DNA from: Azospirillum ramasamyi
GTDB taxonomy: Bacteria; Pseudomonadota; Alphaproteobacteria; Azospirillales; Azospirillaceae
NCBI RefSeq assembly: GCF_003233655.1
Contig: NZ_CP029834.1
Span: 352,501-416,500 of the forward strand
Length of the DNA: 64,000 nt
Direction of reading: 5' to 3'
The position numbers and the translations under genes were made by a program. Under the pieces are notes generated by a model that saw nothing but the letters and a program-made list of their open reading frames with translations, was not told the DNA's origin and searched no databases. This document shows, piece by piece, positions 20,604-29,628 of this stretch. Numbering within the stretch: position 1 is the first letter of the stretch; every line of letters begins with the position of its first letter.

Positions 20604-23603
20604 ATGACGGCCGAAGACCCCAGCAAGAGTCCGCCCTGCTTCGACTGCGCGACCAACGCCACCCAGCGGCTGGACGAGATGTTCATCGCCATGGGCCAGA
20701 TGAAGCGGATCGCGCTGGGCCAGACGCCGGCGGAACGCGCGGTGTTCCGCAAGCTGCACGGCGCCGCCCATGGCCGGCTGGTGATGGATCCGAACCGGCC
20801 GGAGGCCCTGCGAGTCGGCGTCTTCGCCAGGGACGAGCTGCCGGCCTGGGTGCGCTTCTCCAGCGACACCGCCCCGACCTCGCCCGATCTGGGTTCGACG
20901 CTCGGCATCGGGCTGAAGGTCTGGGGCGTCGATGGGGTCAACGCGCTGGGCGAGACGGGCGACGTCGCCGACTTCATCATGCAGAACTTCCCGGTCTTCT
21001 TCGTCGATAACGCGGAGGAGATGTGCGAGTTCACCTATGCCGGCACGGTCCTGAAGGATTATCCGGGCTATCTCAGGAACCATCCGAAGACCGACGGCAT
21101 CTTCAACGCCATGTCGGCGCAGGTGGACGGCAGCGTGCTGACCACCCAATATTGGGCGATCCTGCCCTTCGATTTCGGCCCCGACCACTATGCCAGATAC
21201 TCGCTGGTGCCGGATTCGCGGCCGCCCGGCCATCCGGTGGTCGATGTGCCCTCCGACGACAAGAACTACCTCGCCACCGACCTCGCCAACCGGCTGCTGG
21301 ACGACGAATACCGTTTCACCTTCCTGGTGCAGGCGGTGCCGAAAAGCGCCGGCTATCCGCTGGACAAGGCGACGGAGGAATGGCCGACCGACCAATACCC
21401 CTACCAGCCGGTGGCGACGCTGATCCTGCCGAAACAGGATGTCTGCGCCCGCGGTCAGGCGGAGTATGGCCAGGAGCTGGCCTTCAACATCTGGCGCACG
21501 CCGGTGGAGCAGACGCCGCAGGGCAGCATCGCCGCGGTGCGCAAGGTGGTCTACAGCCATGGCGCCGACGTCCGCCATCAGGCCAACGGCCAGCCGCTGG
21601 AGCAGCCGGCGAAGCCGCGCACCCAGGCGCCGCCGCTGCCGAAGGACGACTGCATCGTCAAGGCGGTGATCTATCCGCCCATCGGCATCGCCCGCATCGG
21701 CAACGCGCCGGAGGGGTATGTCGTCGGTCCCGAGGTGCCGAACCCCAAGCCGCTGATGGCCGGCGACGACCCGGCGCGGAACCCCTATCGTGACGCCGAA
21801 GGCCGGCTTCTGCCGCAGGCCGCGCGCTTCCGCATCTATGGCGTCAACGCCATGGGCCGCATCGTCCGCGAACTGACCGCCGCCGAAAGCGGCGCCGACA
21901 TCACCTGGAAGGTCCATCTCGCCAACAAGAAGTCGGCCTGGTACGCCTTCCAGCTGGCGCTCGACATTCCCGAAGCGGCGTCGGCCGATCCGACGACCCT
22001 GCGCAACCCGACCGTCGCCGACCGCGAGGCGCTGGTGCTGGATGCCGGTGAAAATGCGATCCACGCCGGCCACGGCAAGCAGAGCCGCAAGTTGACCGCC
22101 GGCAAGTTCATGCACCAGGGCGAGCCGGTCTATCTCGGCCGCATGTGGTGCGAAGAGGGCGACCATCGCCTGCTGGCCACCGGCGGACGCGGCTTCTCCT
22201 CGTCCTGCAACGGCACCAAGGCGATCACCTTCGGCAACAACGAGGGCTGGCACGACGACACCTCCGACGGCCCGGTCGATGCGGTGGTCAAGCTGAACGG
22301 GATGGAACTGCCGGTCACCCCCGCCTGGATCGTCGTCGGCCCGCCGAATTACGGGCCGCAACGCAAGTCGGTCCGCACCATGTGGGATCTGATGCGCGAC
22401 GTGGCGATCCGGGCCGGCACGCTGCCGAAGCCCGCCCGCCCGTCCTTCACCCACGACATCTACCCGGTGTTCGAACGGATGACCGGGCTGCAATGGGTCA
22501 ATGCCGGCTTCGCCGCCGGGTTCGGCTGGAACTCCGCCAACGACTTCACCAAGCCGGAGTGGATCGCGCGGCTGAACGACCGGAGCCTCGCCAACCAGGA
22601 AACCCGGCGGGTGCTGAAGAACTCCTTCCGGCATGACGCGGTGGACAGCTGGTCGCCGACGCCCTGGCCCTGGGTCTATGGCGACGCGATGAACATCCCG
22701 CCGGCCCAGACGCCGCGCCAATACACCTCGCTGACCCAGACCCAGCTGGAGTTCCTCGATCAGTGGGTCGCCGGCGATTTCGACGACGACTGGGGCAAGG
22801 TTCCGGTCTACACCGACTTCGATCAGGTGCCGCTGGACGAGCAGGGCGAGGTGCTGACCCGCGCGGCGCTGGATTTCTGCCTCGCCGACGCCTTCCATCC
22901 CGGCTGCGAGATGACCTGGCCGGTCCGCGCCTCCACCATGTATATGGAACCGTTCCGCTTCGCCCATGCGCCCAAGGGCTGGGTGGAGCCGGGCATGGGC
23001 GCCATCCTGTCCAGCGACACCGTCACCATCTCCAACGGCCCGCTCTATGGCCAGCTTCCCGGCGGCATCACCCGCTGGATGGCGGTGCCGTGGCAGACCG
23101 ATACCGGGAGCTGCCGCTCGGGCTACGATCCCGCCTACGATCCCAACGTCCCCACCTTCTGGCCGGCCCGCGTGCCGAACGAGGTTCTGACCCGCGAGAA
23201 TTACCAGATCGTGATGGACGCGGCACAGCCGGCCCAGGCACGTCTGGCCGCCTTCGCCAACCGCGCCGCCTGGGTGGCGCCGCTGGGCACCACCAGCTAC
23301 ACCGACCAGATCAACAACATGATCCATCACTTCGACCATCTCGGCGTGGTGGAGGTCAATCCCGGCCCGACCGATCCGGAAGGGGCGAAGCTGTTCCCGC
23401 CGCTGATCGAGGTGGAGGACCAGCACATCCCGATCCCCGACGTGGACGACACGGTCGACACCAAGGCGGTCCGCGCCGCCCATCGCACCCTGTCCACCAA
23501 GGCGCCGGCTCCTACGGGCGGCGGTGCCGGACTGCGGGCGACCCAGCCGGTCGACCTCAGCCGGATCGACAAGGTCCGCCGCTTCCCGCGCGGGCTGCGA
23601 TGA
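20604..23603 (+). CDS. lodA: Fusion: catalase-like heme domain plus LodA-type quinoprotein amine oxidase
   Basis: A 999-residue fusion. Residues about 30-340 match the catalase-like (SrpA-related) heme family: FRKLHGAAHG with candidate distal His52, PAWVRFSSDTAPTSPD, and candidate proximal Tyr183 in TTQYWAILP. From about 350 to 960 the chain is LodA-like, the cysteine tryptophylquinone (CTQ) oxidase family that includes lysine-epsilon-oxidase and glycine oxidase: IYPPIGIARIGNAPEGYVVG, GGRGFSSSCNGTKAITFGNN and RWMAVPWQTDTGSC. CTQ candidates are Trp830 and Cys768 (FHPGCEMTW), 62 apart against 65 in LodA (Cys516/Trp581). LodA enzymes release H2O2, so the fused domain could destroy it in place. 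No signal peptide. The 3' end overlaps lodB by ATGA. The substrate is unknown. Confidence 0.82.
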   Translation: MTAEDPSKSPPCFDCATNATQRLDEMFIAMGQMKRIALGQTPAERAVFRKLHGAAHGRLVMDPNRPEALRVGVFARDELPAWVRFSSDTAPTSPDLGSTLGIGLKVWGVDGVNALGETGDVADFIMQNFPVFFVDNAEEMCEFTYAGTVLKDYPGYLRNHPKTDGIFNAMSAQVDGSVLTTQYWAILPFDFGPDHYARYSLVPDSRPPGHPVVDVPSDDKNYLATDLANRLLDDEYRFTFLVQAVPKSAGYPLDKATEEWPTDQYPYQPVATLILPKQDVCARGQAEYGQELAFNIWRTPVEQTPQGSIAAVRKVVYSHGADVRHQANGQPLEQPAKPRTQAPPLPKDDCIVKAVIYPPIGIARIGNAPEGYVVGPEVPNPKPLMAGDDPARNPYRDAEGRLLPQAARFRIYGVNAMGRIVRELTAAESGADITWKVHLANKKSAWYAFQLALDIPEAASADPTTLRNPTVADREALVLDAGENAIHAGHGKQSRKLTAGKFMHQGEPVYLGRMWCEEGDHRLLATGGRGFSSSCNGTKAITFGNNEGWHDDTSDGPVDAVVKLNGMELPVTPAWIVVGPPNYGPQRKSVRTMWDLMRDVAIRAGTLPKPARPSFTHDIYPVFERMTGLQWVNAGFAAGFGWNSANDFTKPEWIARLNDRSLANQETRRVLKNSFRHDAVDSWSPTPWPWVYGDAMNIPPAQTPRQYTSLTQTQLEFLDQWVAGDFDDDWGKVPVYTDFDQVPLDEQGEVLTRAALDFCLADAFHPGCEMTWPVRASTMYMEPFRFAHAPKGWVEPGMGAILSSDTVTISNGPLYGQLPGGITRWMAVPWQTDTGSCRSGYDPAYDPNVPTFWPARVPNEVLTRENYQIVMDAAQPAQARLAAFANRAAWVAPLGTTSYTDQINNMIHHFDHLGVVEVNPGPTDPEGAKLFPPLIEVEDQHIPIPDVDDTVDTKAVRAAHRTLSTKAPAPTGGGAGLRATQPVDLSRIDKVRRFPRGLR

Positions 23604-24745
23604 TCCAAATCGGTCCGCCCGTAAGGGATAGGGCGGAGGCCGACGCAATGGCGCGTGCGGTCGGGGTGGATGCGGTCGTCGTCGGCGCAGGCCCGGCCGG
23701 CGCCACCTTCGCCCTCAATCTCGCGGCGATGCACCGGGTGCTGGTGCTGGACCGGCGGGCCGGCCCCGCCCTCCGCATCGGCGAATCGCTGGCCCCGGCG
23801 GCGCGCCGGCTGCTGCTCGACATGGATCTGTGGGACGCCTTCCTGGCGCAAGGCCATTCCCGCTGCCATGGCGGCCGGTCGGTCTGGGGTGGTCCGCAGC
23901 CGGTCGAGGCCGACAACCTGCGCGATCTCGACGGGCCGGGCTGGCATCTCGACCGTGGCCGCTTCGACGGCTGGCTGCGCCGGGTGGCGGCATCCCGCGG
24001 CGCCGTCCTGCAGATCCCGGCCCAGATGCTGTCGGTGGACAGGGCAGGGCAGGGCTGGCTGCTGGAGGTGGAAGCCGCCGGCCGCCGTCTTCCCGTCCAC
24101 GCCCGCCTGCTGGTCGATGCCGGCGGGCGCGGTTCTCCGCTCGCCAAGCGCTTCGGCGCCCGGCGGGCGATCTCGGACCGGCTGGTCTGCGGCTGGGCCC
24201 ATGGCCGTGACGCCCCCGGCCGCCAGTCCGGCGTGACCTGGATCGAGGCGGAACCGGACGGCTGGTGGTACAGCGCCCCGCTGCCCGAAGGGCGCCGGGT
24301 CGTCGCCTTCCATACCGACGCCGACCTGCCCGCCGCCGCCGATGCCCGCGACACCGCATCGCTGCTGCGCCGTCTGTCCAACTGCTCCGTCCTGTCGGAA
24401 TCACTGACCGCCTGCGGCTTCGAAGCGGAGGGGCAGGGCGGCTTCTGCGCCGCCCACAGCAGCAGCCTGTCACCCGCCTCGGGCGAGGGCTGGCTGGCGA
24501 TCGGCGACGCTGCGCTGGGCTTCGACCCGCTGTCGTCCCAGGGCATCTTCAACGCGCTCTACACCGGCCTCGCCGGGGCGGAGGCCGCCAACCGCCATCT
24601 CTCCGGCGATGCCGCGGCGCTGGCGGACTACGCCGCCGGCCTGGTGCCGATCCGCGACGCCTACCGCGCCCATCTGCGCGCCTGGTACGGGCTGGAGCGC
24701 CGCTGGCGGGACCGCCCGTTCTGGAGCCGTCGGCAGGCGGCCTGA
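23600..24745 (+). CDS. lodB: LodB-type FAD-dependent maturase of the quinoprotein oxidase
   Basis: A 381-residue flavoprotein of the tryptophan-halogenase/PHBH-like class. It has a Rossmann motif VVVGAGPAGA (about 26-35), the GES segment RIGESLAPAARRLL, and the second FAD motif IGDAALGFDPLSSQGI (near 300-315). LodB-family proteins hydroxylate or oxidise the precursor tryptophan needed to build the CTQ cofactor of LodA partners. Its ATG overlaps the lodA stop (ATGA), indicating translational coupling, the usual lodAB arrangement. An alternative ATG lies at 23648. The 3' end is only four bases from the stop of convergent parB. Confidence 0.85.
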   Translation: MIQIGPPVRDRAEADAMARAVGVDAVVVGAGPAGATFALNLAAMHRVLVLDRRAGPALRIGESLAPAARRLLLDMDLWDAFLAQGHSRCHGGRSVWGGPQPVEADNLRDLDGPGWHLDRGRFDGWLRRVAASRGAVLQIPAQMLSVDRAGQGWLLEVEAAGRRLPVHARLLVDAGGRGSPLAKRFGARRAISDRLVCGWAHGRDAPGRQSGVTWIEAEPDGWWYSAPLPEGRRVVAFHTDADLPAAADARDTASLLRRLSNCSVLSESLTACGFEAEGQGGFCAAHSSSLSPASGEGWLAIGDAALGFDPLSSQGIFNALYTGLAGAEAANRHLSGDAAALADYAAGLVPIRDAYRAHLRAWYGLERRWRDRPFWSRRQAA

Positions 24746-24749
24746 ACGG

Positions 24750-25721
24750 TCAGGCGCCGCTTTCCACCCCGTGCTCGACTTCGCCATCCATCCCGCCATC
24801 CGCCCCTTCCAGGATCGCGTCGATCTCCGCGCGCAGCCGCATCAGCCGGTCGCGGTTGTCGGGGTCGAGGAAGCGGCGCTGCTCGCGCACCACGGCGACG
24901 TCGCGCATGATGCGCTTCACGCTGGCCTGCAGGGAGCGCATCGCCTCCTTCGGACCGGGTTCCGGCGGGGTGGAGTCCGGGTCGGCTCCCGCGGCAGCCC
25001 CCTGGGCATGCTCGCGCTTGGCCTGACGCACCGCCTTGACGCTCGCCCCCTCCTTGGCACGCTCCCACAGCCCGGCGCGGAGTTCCGCCGGGGCGGCGGC
25101 GATCTCGATCATGACGGAACGCGAGACATGGACGTAAGCCGCCGCATACTCCTCCCGCATCTCCGCCGGCAGGCTCATGATCGCCAGCAGCTTGGTCACG
25201 TCGGTGCGGTCGCGCCCGACCACGGCGGCCAGCTCGTCATGGGTGTAGCCGTGCTTGTCGATCAGCCGGGCCAGCGCCGCCGCATATTCCACCGCGTTCA
25301 GGTCGACGCGCTGGACATTGTCGATCAGCCCGATCTCGTCCGGATCGCCGGAGGTCAGGATGGCGAAGACCGTCTTGCGGCCCAGCATCTCATGCGCGCG
25401 GACGCGGCGCTCGCCGCCGATCAGCAGATACTCGCCCTGGGGCAGCGGGCGGACCAGCACCGGGTTCTGCAGCCCGTGCCGCTCGATGGAGGAGGCCAGG
25501 CTGCGCAGTTCCGCCTCGTCGAAATGACGGCGCGGCTGGTCGGGGTTGCGGTGGACGCGGGCGAGGTCCAGCTCCACCACATGCGGGAAGCCGGCCGAGG
25601 TGCCGAACAGCCGGTCGCTGCCCACCGTCAGCCCGCCCGGCATGGCGCCGCCCGCCACGCCGCCCGGCTCGCCGGCGCCGCCCAGAAGCTCGCGGGTCTT
25701 GCGTTCGAACTTACGCGACAT
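24750..25721 (-). CDS. parB: Partition protein ParB
   Basis: A 323-residue ParB/RepB-type centromere-binding protein. The N-terminal ParB/Srx nuclease-like domain (about 45-140) contains NPDQPRRHF, LLIGGERRVRAHEML and DNVQRVDLNAVEYA. The KorB-type helix-turn-helix follows (YTHDELAAVVGRDRTDVTKL, about 165-185), then a charged C-terminal dimerisation region. The ATG at 25721 overlaps the parA stop by 11 bases, so parAB are co-translated. With RepA nearby it marks a plasmid or chromid partition locus. Confidence 0.93.
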   Translation of the reverse strand: MSRKFERKTRELLGGAGEPGGVAGGAMPGGLTVGSDRLFGTSAGFPHVVELDLARVHRNPDQPRRHFDEAELRSLASSIERHGLQNPVLVRPLPQGEYLLIGGERRVRAHEMLGRKTVFAILTSGDPDEIGLIDNVQRVDLNAVEYAAALARLIDKHGYTHDELAAVVGRDRTDVTKLLAIMSLPAEMREEYAAAYVHVSRSVMIEIAAAPAELRAGLWERAKEGASVKAVRQAKREHAQGAAAGADPDSTPPEPGPKEAMRSLQASVKRIMRDVAVVREQRRFLDPDNRDRLMRLRAEIDAILEGADGGMDGEVEHGVESGA

Positions 25722-26733
25722 GCGGCAACTCCCGGCTCTGGGCATAGGCGCGGATCTGGCGCGCCACCTCGCGGAAGGTCTCGGCCCCCGGCGCCTTCGG
25801 ATCGCCGGCCAGCGTGATCATGCCGGCCGCCGCCGCCTTGCCGTAGACGGTGGCGCGTGGGATCGGCGCGAAGACCGGCACCTGATCGGCGTAGGATTCG
25901 TGCAGTTCCTGCAGCGTGGCGCGGTCCTGGGTCAGCCGGTCGTTGTACATGGTCGGGATGATGCCGGCGATGCGCAGGCCGGGGTTCACCCGGCGGCGGA
26001 TGCGGCCGATGGTGTCGACCAGCCGCTTGACGCCCAGCAGGGCCAGCGCCTCCGTCTGCACCGGCACCACCACCAGCTCCGCCGCCGACAGCGCGTTGGC
26101 GGTCACCAGCCCCAAATTCGGCGCGCAATCCATCACCACGAAATCATAGGCGCGGCGCACCTCGTCCAGCTTCTCCCGCAGGATCAGCCCGCCGGTGGAA
26201 TCCGCCGCCAGCTCCACGTCGGCGTCGGCCAGCGACAGCCCGGCGGGAACGAGGTCCAATCCGCGCTCCGCCGTCGGCATGATGACCGAGGTCAGCGGTT
26301 CCTCCGAGCGCAGCACATAATAGAGTGTCTTGCGCTGCTGCTCCAAAGCGACGATGGCGGCGTTGCCGATGCCGACATGAACGGTGGCGTTGCTCTGCGA
26401 ATCGCAATCGATCAGCAGAACCCGCGCCCCGCCCTCCGTCAGGGCATAGGCGAGGTTCACCGCGGTGGCGGTCTTGCCGACGCCGCCCTTCTGGTTGGCG
26501 ATCGCCAGATACGTCGCGGCGCGGGGACGCTCGTCCGCCTTGTGGCGGGTCAGGAAATCGACCAGCTGCTGCGGGATCCGCTCCGCCCCGCTTTCCCAGC
26601 GGCTGATCCGCGCCTTGGTATAGCTGCGGCCAAGCTGCGCGTTCAGCCATTCGGCGAACTGCGTCTGGTTCTCCCCGCGACGTTCGCGCAGCTGGCGCAT
26701 CTCGTCGCCCCCGATCGACAGCATTCCCGTCAT
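25711..26733 (-). CDS. parA: Partition ATPase ParA (type Ia, with N-terminal HTH)
   Basis: A 340-residue ParA. An XRE-like helix-turn-helix occupies about residues 10-60 (RRGENQTQFAEWLNAQLG...ARISRWESGAERIP), as in P1-type autoregulating ParAs. The deviant Walker A ANQKGGVGKTATAVNLAY lies near residue 80, and a Walker A' aspartate is in LLIDCDSQSNATVH. The start at 26733 follows GAGGGGG; ATGs at 26724 and 26697 are alternatives. It forms an operon with parB and probably represses its own promoter. Confidence 0.92.
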   Translation of the reverse strand: MTGMLSIGGDEMRQLRERRGENQTQFAEWLNAQLGRSYTKARISRWESGAERIPQQLVDFLTRHKADERPRAATYLAIANQKGGVGKTATAVNLAYALTEGGARVLLIDCDSQSNATVHVGIGNAAIVALEQQRKTLYYVLRSEEPLTSVIMPTAERGLDLVPAGLSLADADVELAADSTGGLILREKLDEVRRAYDFVVMDCAPNLGLVTANALSAAELVVVPVQTEALALLGVKRLVDTIGRIRRRVNPGLRIAGIIPTMYNDRLTQDRATLQELHESYADQVPVFAPIPRATVYGKAAAAGMITLAGDPKAPGAETFREVARQIRAYAQSRELPHVA

Positions 26734-26789
26734 TCCCCCTCGACTCCGGTCCCGGTGTGGACGGCCACATCGGTGAGCGGAGTCTGAGC

Positions 26790-26833
26790 AAGTTGCCGGA
26801 ACTTTGTCAATGGAGGGCGCGTCAAGTTGCAAC
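26790..26833. promoter_or_regulatory. Inverted repeats upstream of parAB (operator or centromere candidate)
   Basis: AAGTTGCCGGAACTT (26790-26804) is an AAGTT-N5-AACTT inverted repeat, and GTTGCAAC (26826-26833) is a perfect 8-bp palindrome sharing the AAGTTGC sequence. They sit 57-100 bp upstream of parA. They may be the ParA operator or ParB-binding parS sites; the sequence does not decide. Confidence 0.4.
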
Positions 26834-26871
26834 AACAGGCGAGGCGCCGGACCGGCGCCCGCCCGCCGGCC

Positions 26872-28182
26872 TCACTCCTCCGCTTCGGCCAGCTGGTTGA
26901 TCCGGGGCACGACCAGGACCTTGTCGATGCGGCGCCCGTCCATGTCCACCACTTCGAAGCGGGCACCGTTCCAGTCGAAGCTCTCGCCCGCCTGCGGCAC
27001 ATGGCCCAGGCGGTACAGCATCAGCCCGGCCACCGTGTGGAAGTCGCCGGCATCGCGAAGTCCGCGCAGGCCGACCTTGTCCTCGAACTCGTCCACCGGC
27101 ATCCAGCCTTCCACCAGCCAGGAGCCGTCCTCGCGCCGGATCGCCGCGGTTTCCACCACCTCGCCGGCCTCCGGCAGGTCGCCGGCGATGATCTCGAGAA
27201 TGTCGGTGAGCGTGACCAGCCCCTCGATGCAGCCATACTCGTCCACCACCATCGCCAGATGGTGGCCCGAGTTCTTCATCAGGTCGAGCAGCTTCAGGAT
27301 CGGCGTCCCGTCATGCACCACCAGCGGTTTGCCGGCCCCGGCCTCCAGGTCGAAGGGGCGGCCCTGGACGACCGCGCCCAGCAGGTCGCGGGTGTGAACG
27401 ACACCGACCAGCTCGTCCAGCACGCCGCGGCACACCGGATAGCGCGAATGGCTCCCGGTGCGGATCGTCTCCAGCAGTTCGGCCTGCGGCTTGCCCAGAT
27501 CGAGCCACGCGACGTCCGGGCGGGGGATCATGATGCTGCGCACCGTGCGGTCGGCCAGCCGCAGCACGCCGTCGATCATCTCCTTCTCGGCCGGGGCGAA
27601 GACGCCGGCCTGCGTTCCCTCGGAGATCATCGAGCGGACCTCCTCCTCGGTCACCGTCTCCTCGCGCGCTCCATGCAGGCCGAGCAGGCGCAGCAGCAGG
27701 TCGGTGGAGGCGCCGAGCAGCCAGACGAAGGGCGCGGCGATGCGGGACAGCATGCGCATGGGCGGCGCGATCAGGGAGGCGACCCGTTCCGGGTTCTTCA
27801 GGGCGATGCGCTTGGGAATCAGTTCGCCCAGCACGATGGACAGATAGGTGATCACCACCAGGACGCCGCCGACGCCGAGGATCTCGCCCTTCCCGGCCAG
27901 AATGGGAAAGCCGTTCAGCCACTGGGCCACCCGGTCGCCCAGCGTGGCGCCGCCATAGGCGCCGGCGACGACGCCCACCAGCGTGATGCCGATCTGGACG
28001 GTGCTGAGGAAGCGGCTCGGCTCCTCGATCAGCCGCAACGCCGTCCGGGCTCCCCGGTCTCCCTGATCGGCCAGATGCTGCAGCCGGGCTCTCCGCGAGG
28101 AGACGACGGCGAGTTCGGACATGGCGAACACCCCGTTGAGGAGCGTCAACGCCACGATGATGGCGATCTCGAAGGAGAGCAT
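26872..28182 (-). CDS. CNNM/HlyC-CorC family membrane protein
   Basis: A 436-residue hemolysin-C/CorC-type protein with an N-terminal DUF21/CNNM membrane domain of about four helices (1-190, including LGELIPKRIALKNPERVA), two CBS domains (about 205-330; IPRPDVAWLD, VVDEYGCIEGLVTLTDILE) and a C-terminal CorC_HlyC domain (about 345-430; GWMPVDEFEDKVGL, TVAGLMLYRLGHVP). Family members are linked to Mg2+ or Co2+ homeostasis rather than haemolysis. It lies between parA and a CDF metal exporter in the replication/partition region. Confidence 0.9.
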   Translation of the reverse strand: MLSFEIAIIVALTLLNGVFAMSELAVVSSRRARLQHLADQGDRGARTALRLIEEPSRFLSTVQIGITLVGVVAGAYGGATLGDRVAQWLNGFPILAGKGEILGVGGVLVVITYLSIVLGELIPKRIALKNPERVASLIAPPMRMLSRIAAPFVWLLGASTDLLLRLLGLHGAREETVTEEEVRSMISEGTQAGVFAPAEKEMIDGVLRLADRTVRSIMIPRPDVAWLDLGKPQAELLETIRTGSHSRYPVCRGVLDELVGVVHTRDLLGAVVQGRPFDLEAGAGKPLVVHDGTPILKLLDLMKNSGHHLAMVVDEYGCIEGLVTLTDILEIIAGDLPEAGEVVETAAIRREDGSWLVEGWMPVDEFEDKVGLRGLRDAGDFHTVAGLMLYRLGHVPQAGESFDWNGARFEVVDMDGRRIDKVLVVPRINQLAEAEE

Positions 28183-28581
28183 CTAAGGGATCCCTGAAGA
28201 GGTGGGCATGACAAATGGCACGGCTGGCGCCCTGTGGCGCCCCGCGTTCGACGGGACCGGTAAATGAGACAAAGCGATCAGCCACGGCATGGGCTGTTCG
28301 CCGGAAATAAAAGGAAGAGACGGCAGCTTGAAGCGCGTCAGGGCTCGGCCGCCTGGGGGCGGCCGGATCGTCCATGCAGGAAGACTGGATATGCCGCGGA
28401 CGACCGGAGATCCGACCCCCCGCGGCCGTCTGGGGCCGCTTGGCGAACTGTTCATCGGGTCCCCGCCTGCCGGGCAGGGCTGCTCCATCCTGATTACACG
28501 CTGCCGGTGATGTAGTAAGAGCCTCGCTGTTTGCAAGGGGCGCCGGATGTCGCGCTGCGTGTGGGGATCACGGTGTGGGGA
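28183..28581. other. Intergenic region between the CNNM and CDF genes
   Basis: About 400 bp with no gene seen. It contains a GC-rich hairpin GGCCGCC...GGCGGCC near 28347-28364. It must carry the promoter of the CNNM gene. A metal-sensing leader was considered; no known riboswitch core was recognised. Confidence 0.45.
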
Positions 28582-29553
28582 TCACGCGCTTCGCCCGGCC
28601 TTGTCGGCCGGCAAGGCCGTGGACCGCAATTCGGTGAAAACACGGCTGATCTCGGGAAAGCGCTCCTTCATTCTGCGGTCGATGCGCGCGAGCGCCATTT
28701 CCACCTCGCCCGCGCTCACCTCGTCCCGCAAATCGAGGCTGAGATTGACGATCACCACCTCGGGGCCGAGATGGGTGGTCAGCACCTCGTTGACGCGCTC
28801 GATGATGTGTTCATCCCGCAGCAGGGCGCGCACCCCTTGCACCAGATCCGGACGGGCCGATTCGCCGATCAGCAGGCTCTTCGTCTCATAGGCGAGGAAT
28901 CCGGCGGTGGCCGCCAGCACCAGCCCGATCAGCACCGACCCGATGCCGTCGAAGACCGGCTGGTCCAGCAGCAGGTCGGCGGACAGGCAGGCGGCGGCGA
29001 TGATCAGGCCGACCAGGGCGGCGCTGTCCTCGAACAGCACCATGAATATGGTGGGATCCTTGCTGGCCTGGACGGTCTCGATCACGCCGGCCCTCCCGCG
29101 GCGGGCATTGAAGGCGCGCAGCGCCACCAGCCAGCTGACCCCCTCCATCACCACGGCGATGCCCAGCACGACGAAGTTGATCCAGGGCGATTCGACCGGC
29201 TGGGGGTGCAGGATCTTCTCCACCCCTTCATAGACCGAAACCACGGCCCCGCCGGCGAAGATCACCAGCGCCACGACGAAGGTCCAGAAATACAGCTCGC
29301 GCGCGTAGCCGAAGGGGTGGCTGTCGTCGGGCGGCTTCCGCGACCGCTTCAGCCCGACCAGCATCAGCGCCTCGTTTCCGCTGTCGACCAGGGAATGCAC
29401 CGCCTCGCTCAACATCGACGAGCTGCCGGTCAGGAAAGCAGCCACGAACTTGGTCACGGTGATCGCCAGATTGGCGGCGATGGCTGCAAGGACCACCTTG
29501 CCGGACTCCGCCGCCGACTTGCCCACCGAGGTGGTCATCGCACCCTGCGCCAT
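28582..29553 (-). CDS. Cation diffusion facilitator (CDF) family exporter
   Basis: A 323-residue inner-membrane metal/H+ antiporter. About six hydrophobic helices are followed by a cytoplasmic domain (about 225-310). The metal-site motif HSLVDSGNEAL lies in helix II with His and Asp four residues apart; FEDSAALVGL lies in helix V; the CDF-typical PFGYARELYFW follows helix II. The start at 29553 has GGGGGGAA just upstream. The frame continues further upstream, but there it only translates iterons into repeated HQSS motifs and is not protein-coding. The metal is not determinable. Its promoter must lie inside the iteron region. Confidence 0.9.
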   Translation of the reverse strand: MAQGAMTTSVGKSAAESGKVVLAAIAANLAITVTKFVAAFLTGSSSMLSEAVHSLVDSGNEALMLVGLKRSRKPPDDSHPFGYARELYFWTFVVALVIFAGGAVVSVYEGVEKILHPQPVESPWINFVVLGIAVVMEGVSWLVALRAFNARRGRAGVIETVQASKDPTIFMVLFEDSAALVGLIIAAACLSADLLLDQPVFDGIGSVLIGLVLAATAGFLAYETKSLLIGESARPDLVQGVRALLRDEHIIERVNEVLTTHLGPEVVIVNLSLDLRDEVSAGEVEMALARIDRRMKERFPEISRVFTELRSTALPADKAGRSA

Positions 29554-29628
29554 CGTTCCCCCCGCCAAAGCAGCCCCGTGGGCAAACAACTCCGCCGCTC
29601 CCGCACCGTTCCGCGGAACAGGGGCACC

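Noticed and set aside
22763..23599. Upstream extension of the lodB frame into the lodA gene
   Set aside because: The frame is open but the residues are a shifted translation of LodA; the ATGA overlap gives a natural start at 23600.
20508..23648. A 1046-codon frame antisense to the catalase-LodA gene
   Set aside because: No recognisable domain; the opposite strand encodes two recognised domains and has a coupled downstream gene.
28183..28581. Metal-sensing riboswitch ahead of the CNNM gene
   Set aside because: The gene context is suggestive, but no conserved yybP-ykoY or M-box core was found by eye.
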